A stretch of 64,000 nt of DNA from Mucilaginibacter agri (GTDB lineage: Bacteria > Bacteroidota > Bacteroidia > Sphingobacteriales > Sphingobacteriaceae): assembly GCF_009928685.1 (NCBI RefSeq), contig NZ_WWEO01000043.1, positions 620,001 through 684,000 of the forward strand, written 5' to 3'. The notes beneath the pieces were generated by a model that did no database searches, had not been told where the DNA came from, and saw nothing but the letters and a program-made list of their open reading frames with translations. The position numbers were made by a program, and so were the translations under genes. Positions 1-9,471 of this stretch are shown here, piece after piece (within the stretch, counting starts at the first letter, position 1; every line of letters starts with the position of its first letter).

Positions 1-449
1 TCGAAAGACTCGTCGGCATGGGTCAGCATATCGTGTAACGACAAAACCAAATTGTCGCCAATAACCTGGTGCAGTACATATGTGCCGGTGATAAATTTTA
101 TGCCTACTTTATGGTTATTTTTTTGGCTGAGATCTGATTCTATCAGGTCGAACACAGCATTTTCATACTGCAGTTGATTCCCCATTGCATCCAGCAAAAC
201 CGGGATCTTATTATTTAGCGGAATCAAAAAATGTAGAGCCGCGAAACCGATTTTATAGTGCAACGAATTAGCCCTGATATCTTTTTCCCTAAGCTGGCTA
301 AAGGTGCTCAGGTCGCCGTCCAGGTTATAGGGTTGGGATTTAATCCTGAACTCCTGGTACGTTGCCTCAAAAACGTTCCGTTCAAAATCAGCCTGCGCTG
401 TTGCGTCTATTACATGTTTATAGGTTAACTTGATGAGTGCAAGCGCCAT
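1..449 (-). CDS. Unknown protein, C-terminus outside window (partial)
   Basis: An open reading frame on the minus strand begins with ATG at 449 (MALALIKLTYKHVIDAT) and runs off the left edge without a stop, giving 149 visible residues. It has no signal peptide or membrane segment and looks like a soluble cytoplasmic protein of mixed alpha/beta composition. I do not recognise the family. It lies 100 bases downstream of the end of the beta-barrel gene and reads the same way, so read-through from that gene is possible. Codon use is like the neighbours. Confidence is high that it is coding and nil for function. Confidence 0.6.
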   Translation of the reverse strand, partial: MALALIKLTYKHVIDATAQADFERNVFEATYQEFRIKSQPYNLDGDLSTFSQLREKDIRANSLHYKIGFAALHFLIPLNNKIPVLLDAMGNQLQYENAVFDLIESDLSQKNNHKVGIKFITGTYVLHQVIGDNLVLSLHDMLTHADESF

Positions 450-550
450 AGTTTAAATTAAAGGGTACATCAACAGAAGTACCCAATTTACGTAATTAAG
501 AGTTTCGCAGATTAATGTATCGATAAACATTGCTTATGTATCGACGAATA

Positions 551-3385
551 TTACTCGCCACCCGGCGGCGGACCTCCAAAACCACCGCCCGGAGGCGGCC
601 CGCCACCCGGAGGGCCTTCAGGGCGCTTACCTGCAAACTTCTGTAGTTTGAGGGTAAACGAAAGCAGGTAGTATCTGCCTAAACGGTTGGCCTGAGTTTG
701 CGTAGTATAAGTTCCTGTACCCGATGACGTATAACCTGTATTCTGGTTAAACAAATCAAAAGCCGACAGGCGCAGGGTGCCAATGTTGTTTTTCAGGAAA
801 CGTCTTTCGGCATACACATTTAAAATATTGGGGTTGGTAGCGCCGGTATAGCCTTTATAAATCACTTTACTGTAATCGTAGCTAAGGGTATAATCTTTAA
901 AGAAATAGTTTTTGCCGTTTAACCCCAGGTTAATGGTGCGGAAGTTATTGTTGACGTTGGCAGAGCTGATAGAGTTATCGGTGTGGTTAATGCTATAGCT
1001 AGTGCTTAGCTCGGCATCCACCACATCAGTAATATCCAGCCTGAACTTAGCGCCTTGTGTGATCACCATGTTTTTAGCAATGTTTTTCTCGGTGGTCATG
1101 TCGTAGCTATCGGCCGCCACATTACTGATATACGAGATGTTATTGTTGTAAGCAATATTGCCCGTTAAAAACAGATTGTACTTGCGTTTCTGCCACGGTT
1201 TAGCAAACACATAGTTGGCGTTACCACTGTAAAAGCCGTCGGCGTTTAAGTATTGGGTTAAAATAGTACCAGCCAGTTTGGGGTTAGGGGTATACACGCT
1301 TGGGTAACTGATGGTGTTGGCTACAATCTTATTATCCGTTTTGGTAAACGTTAAGTTGGTAAACAAAATATTGCCCGATGCGAAGTTAAACTGGTTGTAA
1401 CGCAGGGTAAGGTTGTTGTTAAACTCGGGTTTCAGGTTGGCATTACCTTGTACGGGGTATGATGCGTTGGAGAAATCGGTAACCGGTTGCAATTCGTTAT
1501 ACGTAGGCTGGTTGCTGGCACCATTATAGTTTAAGCTCAAACTTTGGCTGCGCGAAAAGTTATAGATAAACCGTGCAGTAGGCGCAATATTAAAAGTAGT
1601 CACGTGGGTTTGTTCGCCCGTAGTCAACGAATTACCATCCAATGTTGCAGGCTGTGCGGCGATACCCAAAGTATAATTATACTTTTTCTGGATAAAGCGA
1701 TAGTTAAGTCCGAAACGATTAGTGACGAAGGTGTAATTATAGCTGTTACTTAGCAGATCGTAGCGGTTACGGTTGTTCAGCGAGGTAAGCGTATCGGTTT
1801 CTTTATCAGATGTGGTGTACCCATGATGATAAGCGTAATTCAACTCTAAGTACGAACCTTTGCCCAGTGGCTCCATGTATGATAGTGAAGTACCCACGGT
1901 ATCGGTGCGAACATTAGTATTGATCAGCTGGTTAAGCGGAGCTGTTGCTGTGCCGGCCAAATAAGTATAAACCGGGTTTTGCGTCTGATCTATCCTTGCA
2001 GATCCCGCGCTAACGTTAACACTGAAGTTACGCCCTTTGCTATTGAAACGGTGGTTGTACAGCAGGTTAGCACCATAGTTAGGGGCTGATGAGTTAAGCG
2101 TTGAGAGCAAATTATAATTAGACACCGTTTGATTGTTTTGCGAAAACAAGCTTGAAGCCGATTGATCTGTGTTAACGCCTGCATATGATATGCTCGGTAC
2201 AAATTTTATGTAATTAACCGTATCCGGTTTGTACTCCAGGTTGAAGTTGAAGCGATGGTTAATCTTCTCGTCGGTTTGGTTGCTGCTTACATTGTTGATA
2301 AGCGGGTTGGTTAACGAGGTGTTGTTTTGTATCGTCGAACTAATAGTGTTTGTGGTATTATCAGAAAAACTATAACTGCCATAAACGGTAACCTTTTTAC
2401 CCCATTGGTCACGGTAGTTAAGGCCGATAGAACGTGCCGTAGTAATACCATTGGTATTTGACGAACCTCCCGCGCCAGGCGGCGGTCCCCCCGGACCGCC
2501 ACTGCGCGGGCCACCTCCACCGAAGCTAAATAGGTTGGTGTTAGTATTGTTAAGGTTGCCCAAAAATGCCAGTTGTCTGTTACCGCTAAAGCTAAATGCC
2601 GTAGCAGATGCCACATAACGGTTATCTTTCTCCTGTGGGATGGCGTCTGCGCCATCGCCAACGGTTGCCTGGCCAAAGTAGCCGTAGTTTTTGTTGGGTT
2701 TTACCGTAATATTTAGTACTTTCTCCGGTTCTCCGGTTTTAATGCCGGTGATGTTGGCCTGGTCGCCGTAATCGTCAATAATCTGGATGTTTTCAACTAT
2801 ATCGGCAGGTAAATTTTTGGTGGCAGTCTTCAAGTCGCCGCCAAAAAAGTCTTTACCGTTTACGCGTACCTTGGTTACACTTTTGCCCTGGGCGGTCATG
2901 TTGCCGTCTTTGTCAATATCAACGCCGGGTAGTTTCTTCAGCACATCTTCAACGGGAGCATTGTCGCGCACTTTGTAAGCATCGGCCTTAAACTCCACCG
3001 TGTCTTCTTTAAGTTTTACGGGATTGATATCACTAATGGTAACACCCTTCAGCATGTGCGATTCGAACTTCAACGTAATCACACCAAGGTTCACCGGCTG
3101 CACGTCGTTAGCAGTGATCAGGTGCCTTTTCAATGATTGAAAGCCAATCGATGAAAAAGTAAGATCGAACGTGGCCGAAGTAACGTTATTAAAAGTGAAC
3201 GCGCCGTTTGCGTCTGTGGCCGTGGAGATGCTATCAGTGCCCGCCTTTAGTTTTACGGTAGCGCCAATTACCGTTAACCCGGTTGAATCTTTAACAACGC
3301 CATGAACCGTTTTGCCTGTATCCGCCTTACTACTTGCAATACCAAAGCCCAGAAAAACGAAGAGAAATATATAAATAGCTTTCAT
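551..3385 (-). CDS. TonB-receptor-like outer-membrane beta-barrel protein with CarboxypepD_reg-like N-terminus
   Basis: Outer-membrane protein of about 944 residues. The start at 3385 (MKAIYIFLFVFLGFGI) is preferred over an upstream ATG at 3424 because it puts a signal peptide at the N-terminus. Residues of about 25-110 resemble the carboxypeptidase regulatory-like beta-sandwich (VHGVVKDSTGLTVIGATVKL). A plug-like segment follows (APVEDVLKKLPGVDID, VRVNGKDFFGGDL), then a long beta-barrel region rich in NY/NF strands typical of Bacteroidota OMP_b-brl proteins. A Gly/Pro-rich loop sits at about residue 290 and the last 25 residues are almost only Gly and Pro, ending PPPGGE, not the aromatic residue usual at barrel ends. 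It diverges from the LytS/LytTR pair. The substrate is unknown; such proteins lack many classical TonB-receptor features, so true TonB dependence is uncertain. Confidence 0.85.
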   Translation of the reverse strand: MKAIYIFLFVFLGFGIASSKADTGKTVHGVVKDSTGLTVIGATVKLKAGTDSISTATDANGAFTFNNVTSATFDLTFSSIGFQSLKRHLITANDVQPVNLGVITLKFESHMLKGVTISDINPVKLKEDTVEFKADAYKVRDNAPVEDVLKKLPGVDIDKDGNMTAQGKSVTKVRVNGKDFFGGDLKTATKNLPADIVENIQIIDDYGDQANITGIKTGEPEKVLNITVKPNKNYGYFGQATVGDGADAIPQEKDNRYVASATAFSFSGNRQLAFLGNLNNTNTNLFSFGGGGPRSGGPGGPPPGAGGSSNTNGITTARSIGLNYRDQWGKKVTVYGSYSFSDNTTNTISSTIQNNTSLTNPLINNVSSNQTDEKINHRFNFNLEYKPDTVNYIKFVPSISYAGVNTDQSASSLFSQNNQTVSNYNLLSTLNSSAPNYGANLLYNHRFNSKGRNFSVNVSAGSARIDQTQNPVYTYLAGTATAPLNQLINTNVRTDTVGTSLSYMEPLGKGSYLELNYAYHHGYTTSDKETDTLTSLNNRNRYDLLSNSYNYTFVTNRFGLNYRFIQKKYNYTLGIAAQPATLDGNSLTTGEQTHVTTFNIAPTARFIYNFSRSQSLSLNYNGASNQPTYNELQPVTDFSNASYPVQGNANLKPEFNNNLTLRYNQFNFASGNILFTNLTFTKTDNKIVANTISYPSVYTPNPKLAGTILTQYLNADGFYSGNANYVFAKPWQKRKYNLFLTGNIAYNNNISYISNVAADSYDMTTEKNIAKNMVITQGAKFRLDITDVVDAELSTSYSINHTDNSISSANVNNNFRTINLGLNGKNYFFKDYTLSYDYSKVIYKGYTGATNPNILNVYAERRFLKNNIGTLRLSAFDLFNQNTGYTSSGTGTYTTQTQANRLGRYYLLSFTLKLQKFAGKRPEGPPGGGPPPGGGFGGPPPGGE

Positions 3386-3627
3386 TCCCAAATTAGTTGA
3401 TGCTGCAAAACAATAACTTGCCATCCATATATAAAAAGGCGATAGACCATGAGCCTAAAAACGTAGACGGAAGCCCGAAAGCGCTCGATAAGACGGTTGA
3501 ATGGATGTGGAGAAGTACTCAGCCCCGGGTTTTTAGCCCTTCGTCGGCGTTTGCGTTCGGTTGATAGATTTTAATTGCAGTTGCCCGCCTTTAACCTTAA
3601 TATTGATTTGATTTAATATTTTAAAGG

Positions 3628-4716
3628 ATGACAGAAACCACAGGCGGCGGGTTTAAAAGATCTATTTCGGTAATAGTGCTCGTTCATGTTTTGGCGTGGA
3701 CGGTAATTGGTTTGGTGCTGTTTGTGTATCAGCCATTGTCGTTAAACATAGTTGTGCCTATACAACTCTGGATAAAACAGGCCATTGTGCTTACATTGGT
3801 TATTACTACCTACTATATAAACGCCAATGTTTTTGTACCCAGGTTTTTGTTGCAGAACCGCATGCGCGATTTCTTCATTCTATTGGTATTACTAACCGGA
3901 ACGGTGATATTCATAAGCACCTTTGTTGATCCGCTGCTGCACATACCTGAAGTAATGGATAAGGCGTTTCATCATCATGGCCCGCCAAGAGGCCGCCCCG
4001 GTGACCACAGAAAGGATTTTCCGTTCTTTATGCTGATGCTTACTTCGTTGGTTTTGGGTATCAGTACCAGTATTTCAGCCGTGCAGAAATGGCAGAAAGA
4101 TCAGCAATTGCGCCAGGATCTAGAGCAGGAGAAAACAACGTCTGAGCTTTCATTTTTAAAAGCACAGATCAATCCGCATTTCTTTTTTAATACCCTTAAT
4201 AATATCTACGCCCTTACCGCCATTGACGTAGTGCAATCGCGCGAGGCCATTCATAAACTATCGCGTATGATGCGCTATTTATTGTACGAAACGCAGCATG
4301 GCACCACGCTGTTATCAAAAGAAATAGGTTTTGTGCACGATTATATTGATTTAATGCAACTGCGCCTAACAGATAAGGTGACGCTTAAATTTAGCTACCC
4401 CTCTGATTTAAAGGACGTGCAGATTGCGCCGATGCTGTTTTTACCCTTTGTAGAAAACGCATTTAAGCATGGTATTAGCGCAACCTTGCCAAGTTACATT
4501 GCCATTGTTATTGAGCAAAAGGAGGATGAACTCTGTATGGATGTAACCAATACTATTTTTGAAGACCAGCAGTTATCAATGGAAGGCAATAGCGGCATTG
4601 GCCTGGCTAACACGCGCCGCAGGCTCGATCTGATGTATCCGGGTAAATATAAACTCATTATAGAACGATCAACCAATCAACATTATATGGTTAAACTAAA
4701 GCTCAATCTGGCATGA
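3628..4716 (+). CDS. LytS-type sensor histidine kinase (His_kinase family)
   Basis: Membrane histidine kinase of 362 residues. Four hydrophobic segments lie at about 12-32, 48-66, 80-103 and 130-150. The loop between the third and fourth is His/Arg/Pro/Gly-rich (residues 114-128, three adjacent His plus His127). A short coiled segment leads to the phospho-acceptor box around His184 (QINPHFFFNTLNNIYAL), and the C-terminal ATPase domain has FVENAFKHG as N-box and SGIGLANTRRRL as G-box. The stop overlaps the start of the LytTR regulator by four bases (ATGA), so the two are co-translated partners. It diverges from the beta-barrel gene with about 240 bases between starts, which may be a shared control region. 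The ligand is unknown; the His-rich loop would suit a metal or pH signal, which is inference. Confidence 0.9.
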   Translation: MTETTGGGFKRSISVIVLVHVLAWTVIGLVLFVYQPLSLNIVVPIQLWIKQAIVLTLVITTYYINANVFVPRFLLQNRMRDFFILLVLLTGTVIFISTFVDPLLHIPEVMDKAFHHHGPPRGRPGDHRKDFPFFMLMLTSLVLGISTSISAVQKWQKDQQLRQDLEQEKTTSELSFLKAQINPHFFFNTLNNIYALTAIDVVQSREAIHKLSRMMRYLLYETQHGTTLLSKEIGFVHDYIDLMQLRLTDKVTLKFSYPSDLKDVQIAPMLFLPFVENAFKHGISATLPSYIAIVIEQKEDELCMDVTNTIFEDQQLSMEGNSGIGLANTRRRLDLMYPGKYKLIIERSTNQHYMVKLKLNLA

Positions 4717-5438
4717 AACTAACTTGTATAGCCGTTGATGACGAACCATTAGCTTTAGGCCTGGTTTGCTCATTTATTGAACAAACGCCATTTCTGGAAC
4801 TGAAAGGTCGCTCATCGAGCGCGGTAGAAGCCTTGAAGCTACTTAACGACGAAGTGATCGACGTGATCTTCCTCGATATCCAAATGCCAGACCTTAACGG
4901 TATTGAGCTGGCCCGTGTACTGGATGCCCGCGCCAGCAAACCCCGCATAGTGTTTACCACGGCTTATAACCAATTTGCGCTAGAGGGCTATAAGGTTGAT
5001 GCATTAGATTACCTGCTGAAGCCCTTTAACTACGAAGAGTTTTTAAGAGCCGCTCAAAAGGCGCTCAATTATAAAGAGCTGATCAACAAACCTGCTGTCG
5101 CGGAAGCCAAATCGGAAGATGAATACCTTTTTATTAAGGTAGAATACCAACTGGTGCGTGTGGCGCTAAGCGATATCCTCTATATCGAAGGATTAAAAGA
5201 TTATGTAAAAATTTGGCTGGCCAGCGCGCCAAAGCCCCTGCTTTCGTTAACCAGCTTAAAAGCGCTGGAAGAACGATTACCCGCTCGGCGTTTTATGCGT
5301 GTACATAGATCTTTCATCGTGTCACTGGATCAAATCAACTCCGTTACCCGTAATACCCTGCATATTGGAGATATTAATATCAGCGTTGGCGAGCAGTACA
5401 AGGATGCTTTTAACGGGTTTATTAGTAAGTGGAACTGA
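4713..5438 (+). CDS. LytTR-family response regulator
   Basis: Response regulator of 241 residues. The receiver domain (1-120) has the acidic pocket VDDEP at 8-12, phospho-acceptor Asp55 in FLDIQMPDLNG, Thr in FTTAYN and the conserved Lys in DYLLKPF. Residues of about 135-240 form a LytTR DNA-binding domain (YIEGLKDYVKIW, RFMRVHRSFIV). The start overlaps the kinase gene by four bases, which fixes both the start and the partner. LytTR regulators bind imperfect direct repeats; the divergent beta-barrel gene is the nearest likely target, but I see no site I would defend. Confidence 0.93.
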   Translation: MKLTCIAVDDEPLALGLVCSFIEQTPFLELKGRSSSAVEALKLLNDEVIDVIFLDIQMPDLNGIELARVLDARASKPRIVFTTAYNQFALEGYKVDALDYLLKPFNYEEFLRAAQKALNYKELINKPAVAEAKSEDEYLFIKVEYQLVRVALSDILYIEGLKDYVKIWLASAPKPLLSLTSLKALEERLPARRFMRVHRSFIVSLDQINSVTRNTLHIGDINISVGEQYKDAFNGFISKWN

Positions 5439-5838
5439 TTAGAAACAAGAGTGAAGAGACAGGAAACAAGAAGTGATTTTCCTCCCTCAATCTTAGAGGA
5501 ATGAACTTTGTCAGGCTGAGGCTCTCGAAACCCCCGGCTTACAATGAGCTATGCTTTGTTCAACTATAGTGTTCTGTTAAACGTCGGTCTGCTCATAGCC
5601 GCAGGGGCTTAGTTACTTTTGGCTTGATCCAAAAGTAATCAAAAGATCAAGATGTAAAAAAGCTTCACCGCACAGTCTTACCTCGGCCCCGCTTTTGCGT
5701 CCGGGCCACCACTCCCCCAAAAACGTGTCATTGCGAGGAGGTACGAAAGCCTGTCCCGAACCCGTTTCGGGAAAGCAACCTCGTAGTTTACAGAGCGAAT
5801 TTATATGCGATGAGACCACGTCTACGCCGCAATAACTT
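5439..5838. repeat. Gene-free stretch with degenerate palindromic repeats
   Basis: Four hundred bases between the convergent LytTR and hydrolase genes. A perfect 10-bp inverted repeat with a 6-base loop lies at 5613-5638 (TTACTTTTGG / CCAAAAGTAA). From 5727 a stretch starts TGTCATTGCGAGGAGG, which looks like the left arm of a common intergenic palindrome, and contains a smaller nested inverted repeat (CCCGAAC...TTTCGGG, 5756-5773). An open frame on the minus strand here is repeat-derived and not a gene. Confidence 0.6.
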
Positions 5839-6891
5839 CTACAACCCTGCAAACACAAACGCCGGCGTTACTTTAAAATCCTTACTTGCTTCCCCGGCAT
5901 GTATTTCGCCGTTGGCAACCAGCAGTTTCTTTACACTGGCTTTTTCAGAAAAGTCGATCTTTTTTAGATCAATCCAAAAGGTGTTGGGCGATAGTACGTT
6001 TTCGAAATAATAAATCAGATTTTTCTGATCAGATACCGTCCGCCAGCGGGTACTCGAAATGTTGGGTTGTCCCGGTGTGGTAATACCATAAGGTACAGAG
6101 CAATTTCTGATCACGCTAAACATGCTAGCAGTGGCAATGTGTATGTCGTCTGTTTGAGGGATGGCGTTTGCGTAAAAGGATGCACGAACAAAGCGATCGG
6201 CAGCACGATTGGTGCCCGGTAACATGGTTGTGCCTCCAATTTCCTTCCAGTACTCATTTAGCGCCAGTTGTTTTTCAAAAATGGGCGAATTGGTCATTAC
6301 ACGGTAGGCGCGGTCGTGATGGATATCCAGTTTGCCATTCACATATTCAAATATGGCGTTATCGCCCGATGGGTCTGAAATAGCCAGGTGTAAATTGGCC
6401 ATGCGCTCGGTACCCGGTACGTTGGCCGTAACAACGGTGAAGTTTTCTTTAGCCAAATCGGTAACTGCCTCGTCTACGGTCTGGTAACTATCCAGTACAT
6501 ATTGCACCCATGCCGAAATGGCCAGCCCCGGCTTTTTGCCGTCGTATTTTTCGTATTGCGATTCGGCCAGCCAAAGCAGATTGGCAACCAATCCCTTTTC
6601 GTTCATGCCATCTGTACTGCAGATATCGTAGCCCGAGGTAATTATGCTGCCATATTTCGATTTCCATTTTAAAGAGTTAGGGCCTGCTTCGCCGCTTCGT
6701 GCCATTCCGCGGGGGAAGAGCCATAGGTTACTTTGTATGTCATCGCTCCAGTCCATCGAACGGGCTGTTATTATCGTATTGTTAGGCCCCTGATACATCA
6801 CCCTTGTGCAGGCAACAGAATCGATGGTTTGTGAAATGATCATTAACAGCAGCAATGCTATCGCCGATTTTTGTCGTAGTTTTTGGTTCAT
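5839..6891 (-). CDS. Choloylglycine hydrolase / penicillin V acylase family protein (linear amide C-N hydrolase)
   Basis: Exported Ntn-hydrolase of 350 residues. The start at 6891 (MNQKLRQKSAIALLLLMII) gives a signal peptide ending before Cys28 in SVACTRVMYQG, the expected N-terminal nucleophile after cleavage. The family Arg two residues on (CTR) and the conserved TARSMDW follow at once. Further family features are NGMNEKGLVANLLWL and the late VIRNCSVPYG segment. Members hydrolyse bile-salt conjugates, penicillin V or N-acyl homoserine lactones; the substrate cannot be told from sequence alone. A soil-type bacterium makes bile salts unlikely. It is transcribed toward the repeat region and is divergent from the carboxylesterase. 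Confidence 0.85.
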   Translation of the reverse strand: MNQKLRQKSAIALLLLMIISQTIDSVACTRVMYQGPNNTIITARSMDWSDDIQSNLWLFPRGMARSGEAGPNSLKWKSKYGSIITSGYDICSTDGMNEKGLVANLLWLAESQYEKYDGKKPGLAISAWVQYVLDSYQTVDEAVTDLAKENFTVVTANVPGTERMANLHLAISDPSGDNAIFEYVNGKLDIHHDRAYRVMTNSPIFEKQLALNEYWKEIGGTTMLPGTNRAADRFVRASFYANAIPQTDDIHIATASMFSVIRNCSVPYGITTPGQPNISSTRWRTVSDQKNLIYYFENVLSPNTFWIDLKKIDFSEKASVKKLLVANGEIHAGEASKDFKVTPAFVFAGL

Positions 6892-7055
6892 AGATAAGAA
6901 ATTAAGAGCTGTTCCTGTCAAATTTGGTCGGAATTAACGCAAACTCAAAATTCGGGATGTTTCAGTTTGGAATATGAAACAATTAGTTATACAACAAATC
7001 CTGCTTGCTGAGTAAACATTATTAATTAGCTTTAGTTACCAATTTAAATCAGCCG

Positions 7056-8618
7056 ATGAAAAAAGCTTCTACCACAATTGTTGCACTCATTATAATAGCA
7101 AATGCCTTGTTTGCGTCTAAGCCTGCGGCAGCGCAAAACTTGCCTACTGTTAAGGTTGAAGAAGGAATGATTTCGGGTACCAGCAGCGCGGATGGTGCAA
7201 TCACCGAGTTTAAGGGAATCCCATTTGCTGCGCCGCCTGTGGGTAACTTACGTTGGAAAGCTCCGCAACCTGCGGCACATTGGGATGGTATAAAAAAATG
7301 TGATGCCTTTGGCCCCAGCCCGATGCAACCCGAACCCAAGCCGTTTTTTGTTTGGACGAGCGAGTTTCTGATACCCAAAGCGCCCATAAGTGAAGATTGC
7401 CTCTACTTAAATGTATGGACCAATATGGCTGCCCAACGGTTAAAGCCTGTGTTTGTTTGGATCTACGGCGGCGGTTTCAGCAGCGGCGGCAGTGCCGCGC
7501 CTATATATGATGGCGAGGCGATGGCGCGTAAAGATGTGGTGTTTGTATCGATAAATTACAGGGTAGGGGTGTTTGGCTTTTTTGCACACCCGGAATTAAG
7601 TAGAGAATCGCTGGTGCATAGCTCGGGAAATTATGGCTTGATGGACCAGATCGCCGCACTAAAATGGGTGAAAAAGAACATAGCGGCCTTCGGCGGCGAC
7701 CCGGATAACGTGACCATCGCCGGGCAGTCGGCAGGTTCGATGAGTGTTAATTACCTGGTGGCCTCGCCCAAAGCCAAAGGGTTATTTAACAAGGCTATTG
7801 CCGAAAGCGGCTCAATGCTGATCACTAATTCGCGCAGGCACATGACTAGTCTTAACGAAGCCGAAGCGCAAGGTGCTGCAATTGCAAAGGCAGCCGACAA
7901 CAGTTCGCTGGCCGATATGCGGGAGATGAATTCGTTACAAGTGCTCGAAAAACTAAAAGGGAATTTTACACCTATAGCCGATGGTTATGATGTGTTGCCC
8001 GAACCGGTTTACCAGATCTTCGCCGAAAATAAGCAGAACAATGTACCTCTGATTACTGGTTGGAATGCTGATGAAGGAATGGTGTTCGCCGCTAAAAATA
8101 AGGAGGATTATATTAAACAGATCCGTACCGAATACGGCGCTGATGCTAATGATGTATTAAAATATTACCCGGCCAGCACGGATGCAGAAGCCGCCGACTC
8201 GCAGGTGCAGTTGAGCCGTGATTTGTCTTTCGCATTGTCGGGATACCAATGGGCAAAGTTGCAAAGCAGTCGTAAAAATAAGCCTGTTTATGTTTACAAT
8301 TTTACCCGCCGTCCGCCTGCCACAGCCGATTTTGTGAAATACAAGTCGTTCCATACGGCAGAAGTGCCCTATGCGCTAGACGATCTTAAATTCCTGAACC
8401 GCCCACTGGAGGCAACCGACCGTCAGTTGAGTAAAACCATGTCGGCCTATTGGGTTAATTTCATCAAAACCGGAAACCCTAACGGAGCCGGTTTGCCGCA
8501 ATGGCCGCAGTTTAACGAGCGGACCAATCAGGTAATAGTATTGGGAGATAAAATTTCGGCGCAAACCATATTAAATAAGCAGCGATTAGACTTTATGCTG
8601 AAGTTGCTGAACAGGTAG
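7056..8618 (+). CDS. Type B carboxylesterase
   Basis: Exported alpha/beta-hydrolase of 520 residues with a signal peptide (residues 1-26, ending KPAAAQ). The catalytic serine is in GQSAG, within the segment AFGGDPDNVTIAGQSAGS. The oxyanion hole motif is YGGGFSSG, and EDCLYLNVW is the usual family signature. The late FHTAEVPYAL segment carries the likely catalytic His. These enzymes cleave carboxyl esters of aliphatic or aromatic compounds in the periplasm. It stands alone, divergent from the Ntn-hydrolase gene and followed by a C-rich repeat directly after the stop codon. Confidence 0.9.
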   Translation: MKKASTTIVALIIIANALFASKPAAAQNLPTVKVEEGMISGTSSADGAITEFKGIPFAAPPVGNLRWKAPQPAAHWDGIKKCDAFGPSPMQPEPKPFFVWTSEFLIPKAPISEDCLYLNVWTNMAAQRLKPVFVWIYGGGFSSGGSAAPIYDGEAMARKDVVFVSINYRVGVFGFFAHPELSRESLVHSSGNYGLMDQIAALKWVKKNIAAFGGDPDNVTIAGQSAGSMSVNYLVASPKAKGLFNKAIAESGSMLITNSRRHMTSLNEAEAQGAAIAKAADNSSLADMREMNSLQVLEKLKGNFTPIADGYDVLPEPVYQIFAENKQNNVPLITGWNADEGMVFAAKNKEDYIKQIRTEYGADANDVLKYYPASTDAEAADSQVQLSRDLSFALSGYQWAKLQSSRKNKPVYVYNFTRRPPATADFVKYKSFHTAEVPYALDDLKFLNRPLEATDRQLSKTMSAYWVNFIKTGNPNGAGLPQWPQFNERTNQVIVLGDKISAQTILNKQRLDFMLKLLNR

Positions 8619-8643
8619 CCCCCTAACCCCCTAAAGGGGGAAC
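8619..8643 (+). repeat. C-rich hairpin repeat directly after carboxylesterase stop
   Basis: CCCCCTAACCCCCTAAAGGGGGA begins at the base after the stop codon region. It can fold CCCCCT-AA-AGGGGG. Closely related copies follow the mtgA stop (11458-11479) and the 8856 gene stop (8834-8855, opposite strand). Confidence 0.65.
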
Positions 8644-8773
8644 AGAAGATTTGCACAGTCGTCCCGGTTGTCATCGGAATGGTTCCGACTATCTTAAGTA
8701 AGCTGGAAGCTTACAACAAACAAATCACAAGTTACGCTGCGCTAAACTTGCGATAGCTAGGTGTTGTAAAATA

Positions 8774-8803
8774 AGAAAGGCTGCGATATTTTGCAGCCTT
8801 TCT
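8774..8803. terminator. Rho-independent-type hairpin
   Basis: Perfect 11-bp stem AGAAAGGCTGC / GCAGCCTTTCT with an 8-base loop. It lies between the convergent carboxylesterase and small membrane protein genes and could serve either strand; the T-run is weak on both. Confidence 0.55.
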
Positions 8804-8833
8804 ATTAATGTCTCGATTCTTGACTCTCTTACT

Positions 8834-8855
8834 CCCCCTTCAGGGGGCTGGGGGC
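8834..8855 (-). repeat. C-rich hairpin repeat directly after the small membrane protein stop
   Basis: Read on the minus strand this is GCCCCCAGCCCCCTGAAGGGGGA, immediately after the TAA at 8856-8858. It is the same family as the copies at 8619 and 11458. Confidence 0.6.
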
Positions 8856-9062
8856 TTAAAAGCTTGCTTTAGCTTCTTTAGCTTTGTCTGTTATTTGTTC
8901 AAGCGCGTCTTTGGCGTAGTTTTTTAATTTGTCTACTAAATCGGGCGCTTTGTCGGCCAGATCATCAATTATTGATTTAGCGCTGCCTTCATTTTTCTTC
9001 GCTATGTAACTAATGCCGTACGCAACTGCTGCGCCAATGGCAATATATTTTAATAGGTTCAT
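8856..9062 (-). CDS. Small single-span membrane protein, YtxH-like
   Basis: A 68-residue protein. Residues 2-20 form one hydrophobic segment (LLKYIAIGAAVAYGISYIA), followed by a charged, Lys/Asp/Ala-rich helix (residues 25-68) with heptad-like spacing. This general layout matches the YtxH/gas-vesicle-like small envelope proteins often induced under stress, but the similarity is compositional only. It is preceded by a 490-base region of repeats and has no operon partner. Confidence 0.6.
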   Translation of the reverse strand: MNLLKYIAIGAAVAYGISYIAKKNEGSAKSIIDDLADKAPDLVDKLKNYAKDALEQITDKAKEAKASF

Positions 9063-9120
9063 TTTTGTTGTTTTTAATTATTTGGTATAGTAGTGCAATG
9101 TTGATGCCAACTATTTAGGT

Positions 9121-9400
9121 GAATGAGTGAATGATAGAAGGAGAGAATGTTAAAATAACGGAATTGTAGTTTGTCATTCACTCATTCAAAATTCATTCAT
9201 TGACTTACCTAAACCTGGGTGAAGCGGATACCGGCCTTGTGGCTAAGGCTTGTGCAGTATGAGCGGAACACGGGGCCGGCTTTGATAGTAGTAGTGTTCT
9301 TGCTTTTCCAGAAAATGAATGGAGGAGTGAATGATAGAATGATAAAATAACGGAAATGTAGTCTGTTGCTCACTCCTTCTATCATTGACTCATTCTCTCC
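9121..9400. repeat. Two related inverted-repeat elements flanking a 100-base coding relic
   Basis: The first element has perfect 14-bp arms, GAATGAGTGAATGA (9121-9134) and TCATTCACTCATTC (9174-9187). The second (about 9315-9400) repeats the core GAATGATAGAA...TAAAATAACGGAA.TGTAGT and has similar GAGTGA/TCACTC arms. Between them (about 9209-9316, minus strand) is a 36-codon open segment ending FRSYCTSLSHKAGIRFTQV and a stop; it has no start and may be the tail of a lost gene. No other gene is seen in 9063-9548. Confidence 0.6.
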
Positions 9401-9471
9401 TTCAAAATTAACTTATTGCTAACCACCCTCAATCACTAAATCACAACCCGCTCATTCAAAACTAAATTGCG

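Noticed and set aside
5613..5858. 81-codon minus-strand frame in the repeat region after the LytTR gene
   Set aside because: It is made of repeat sequence and has no promoter, signal or family match.
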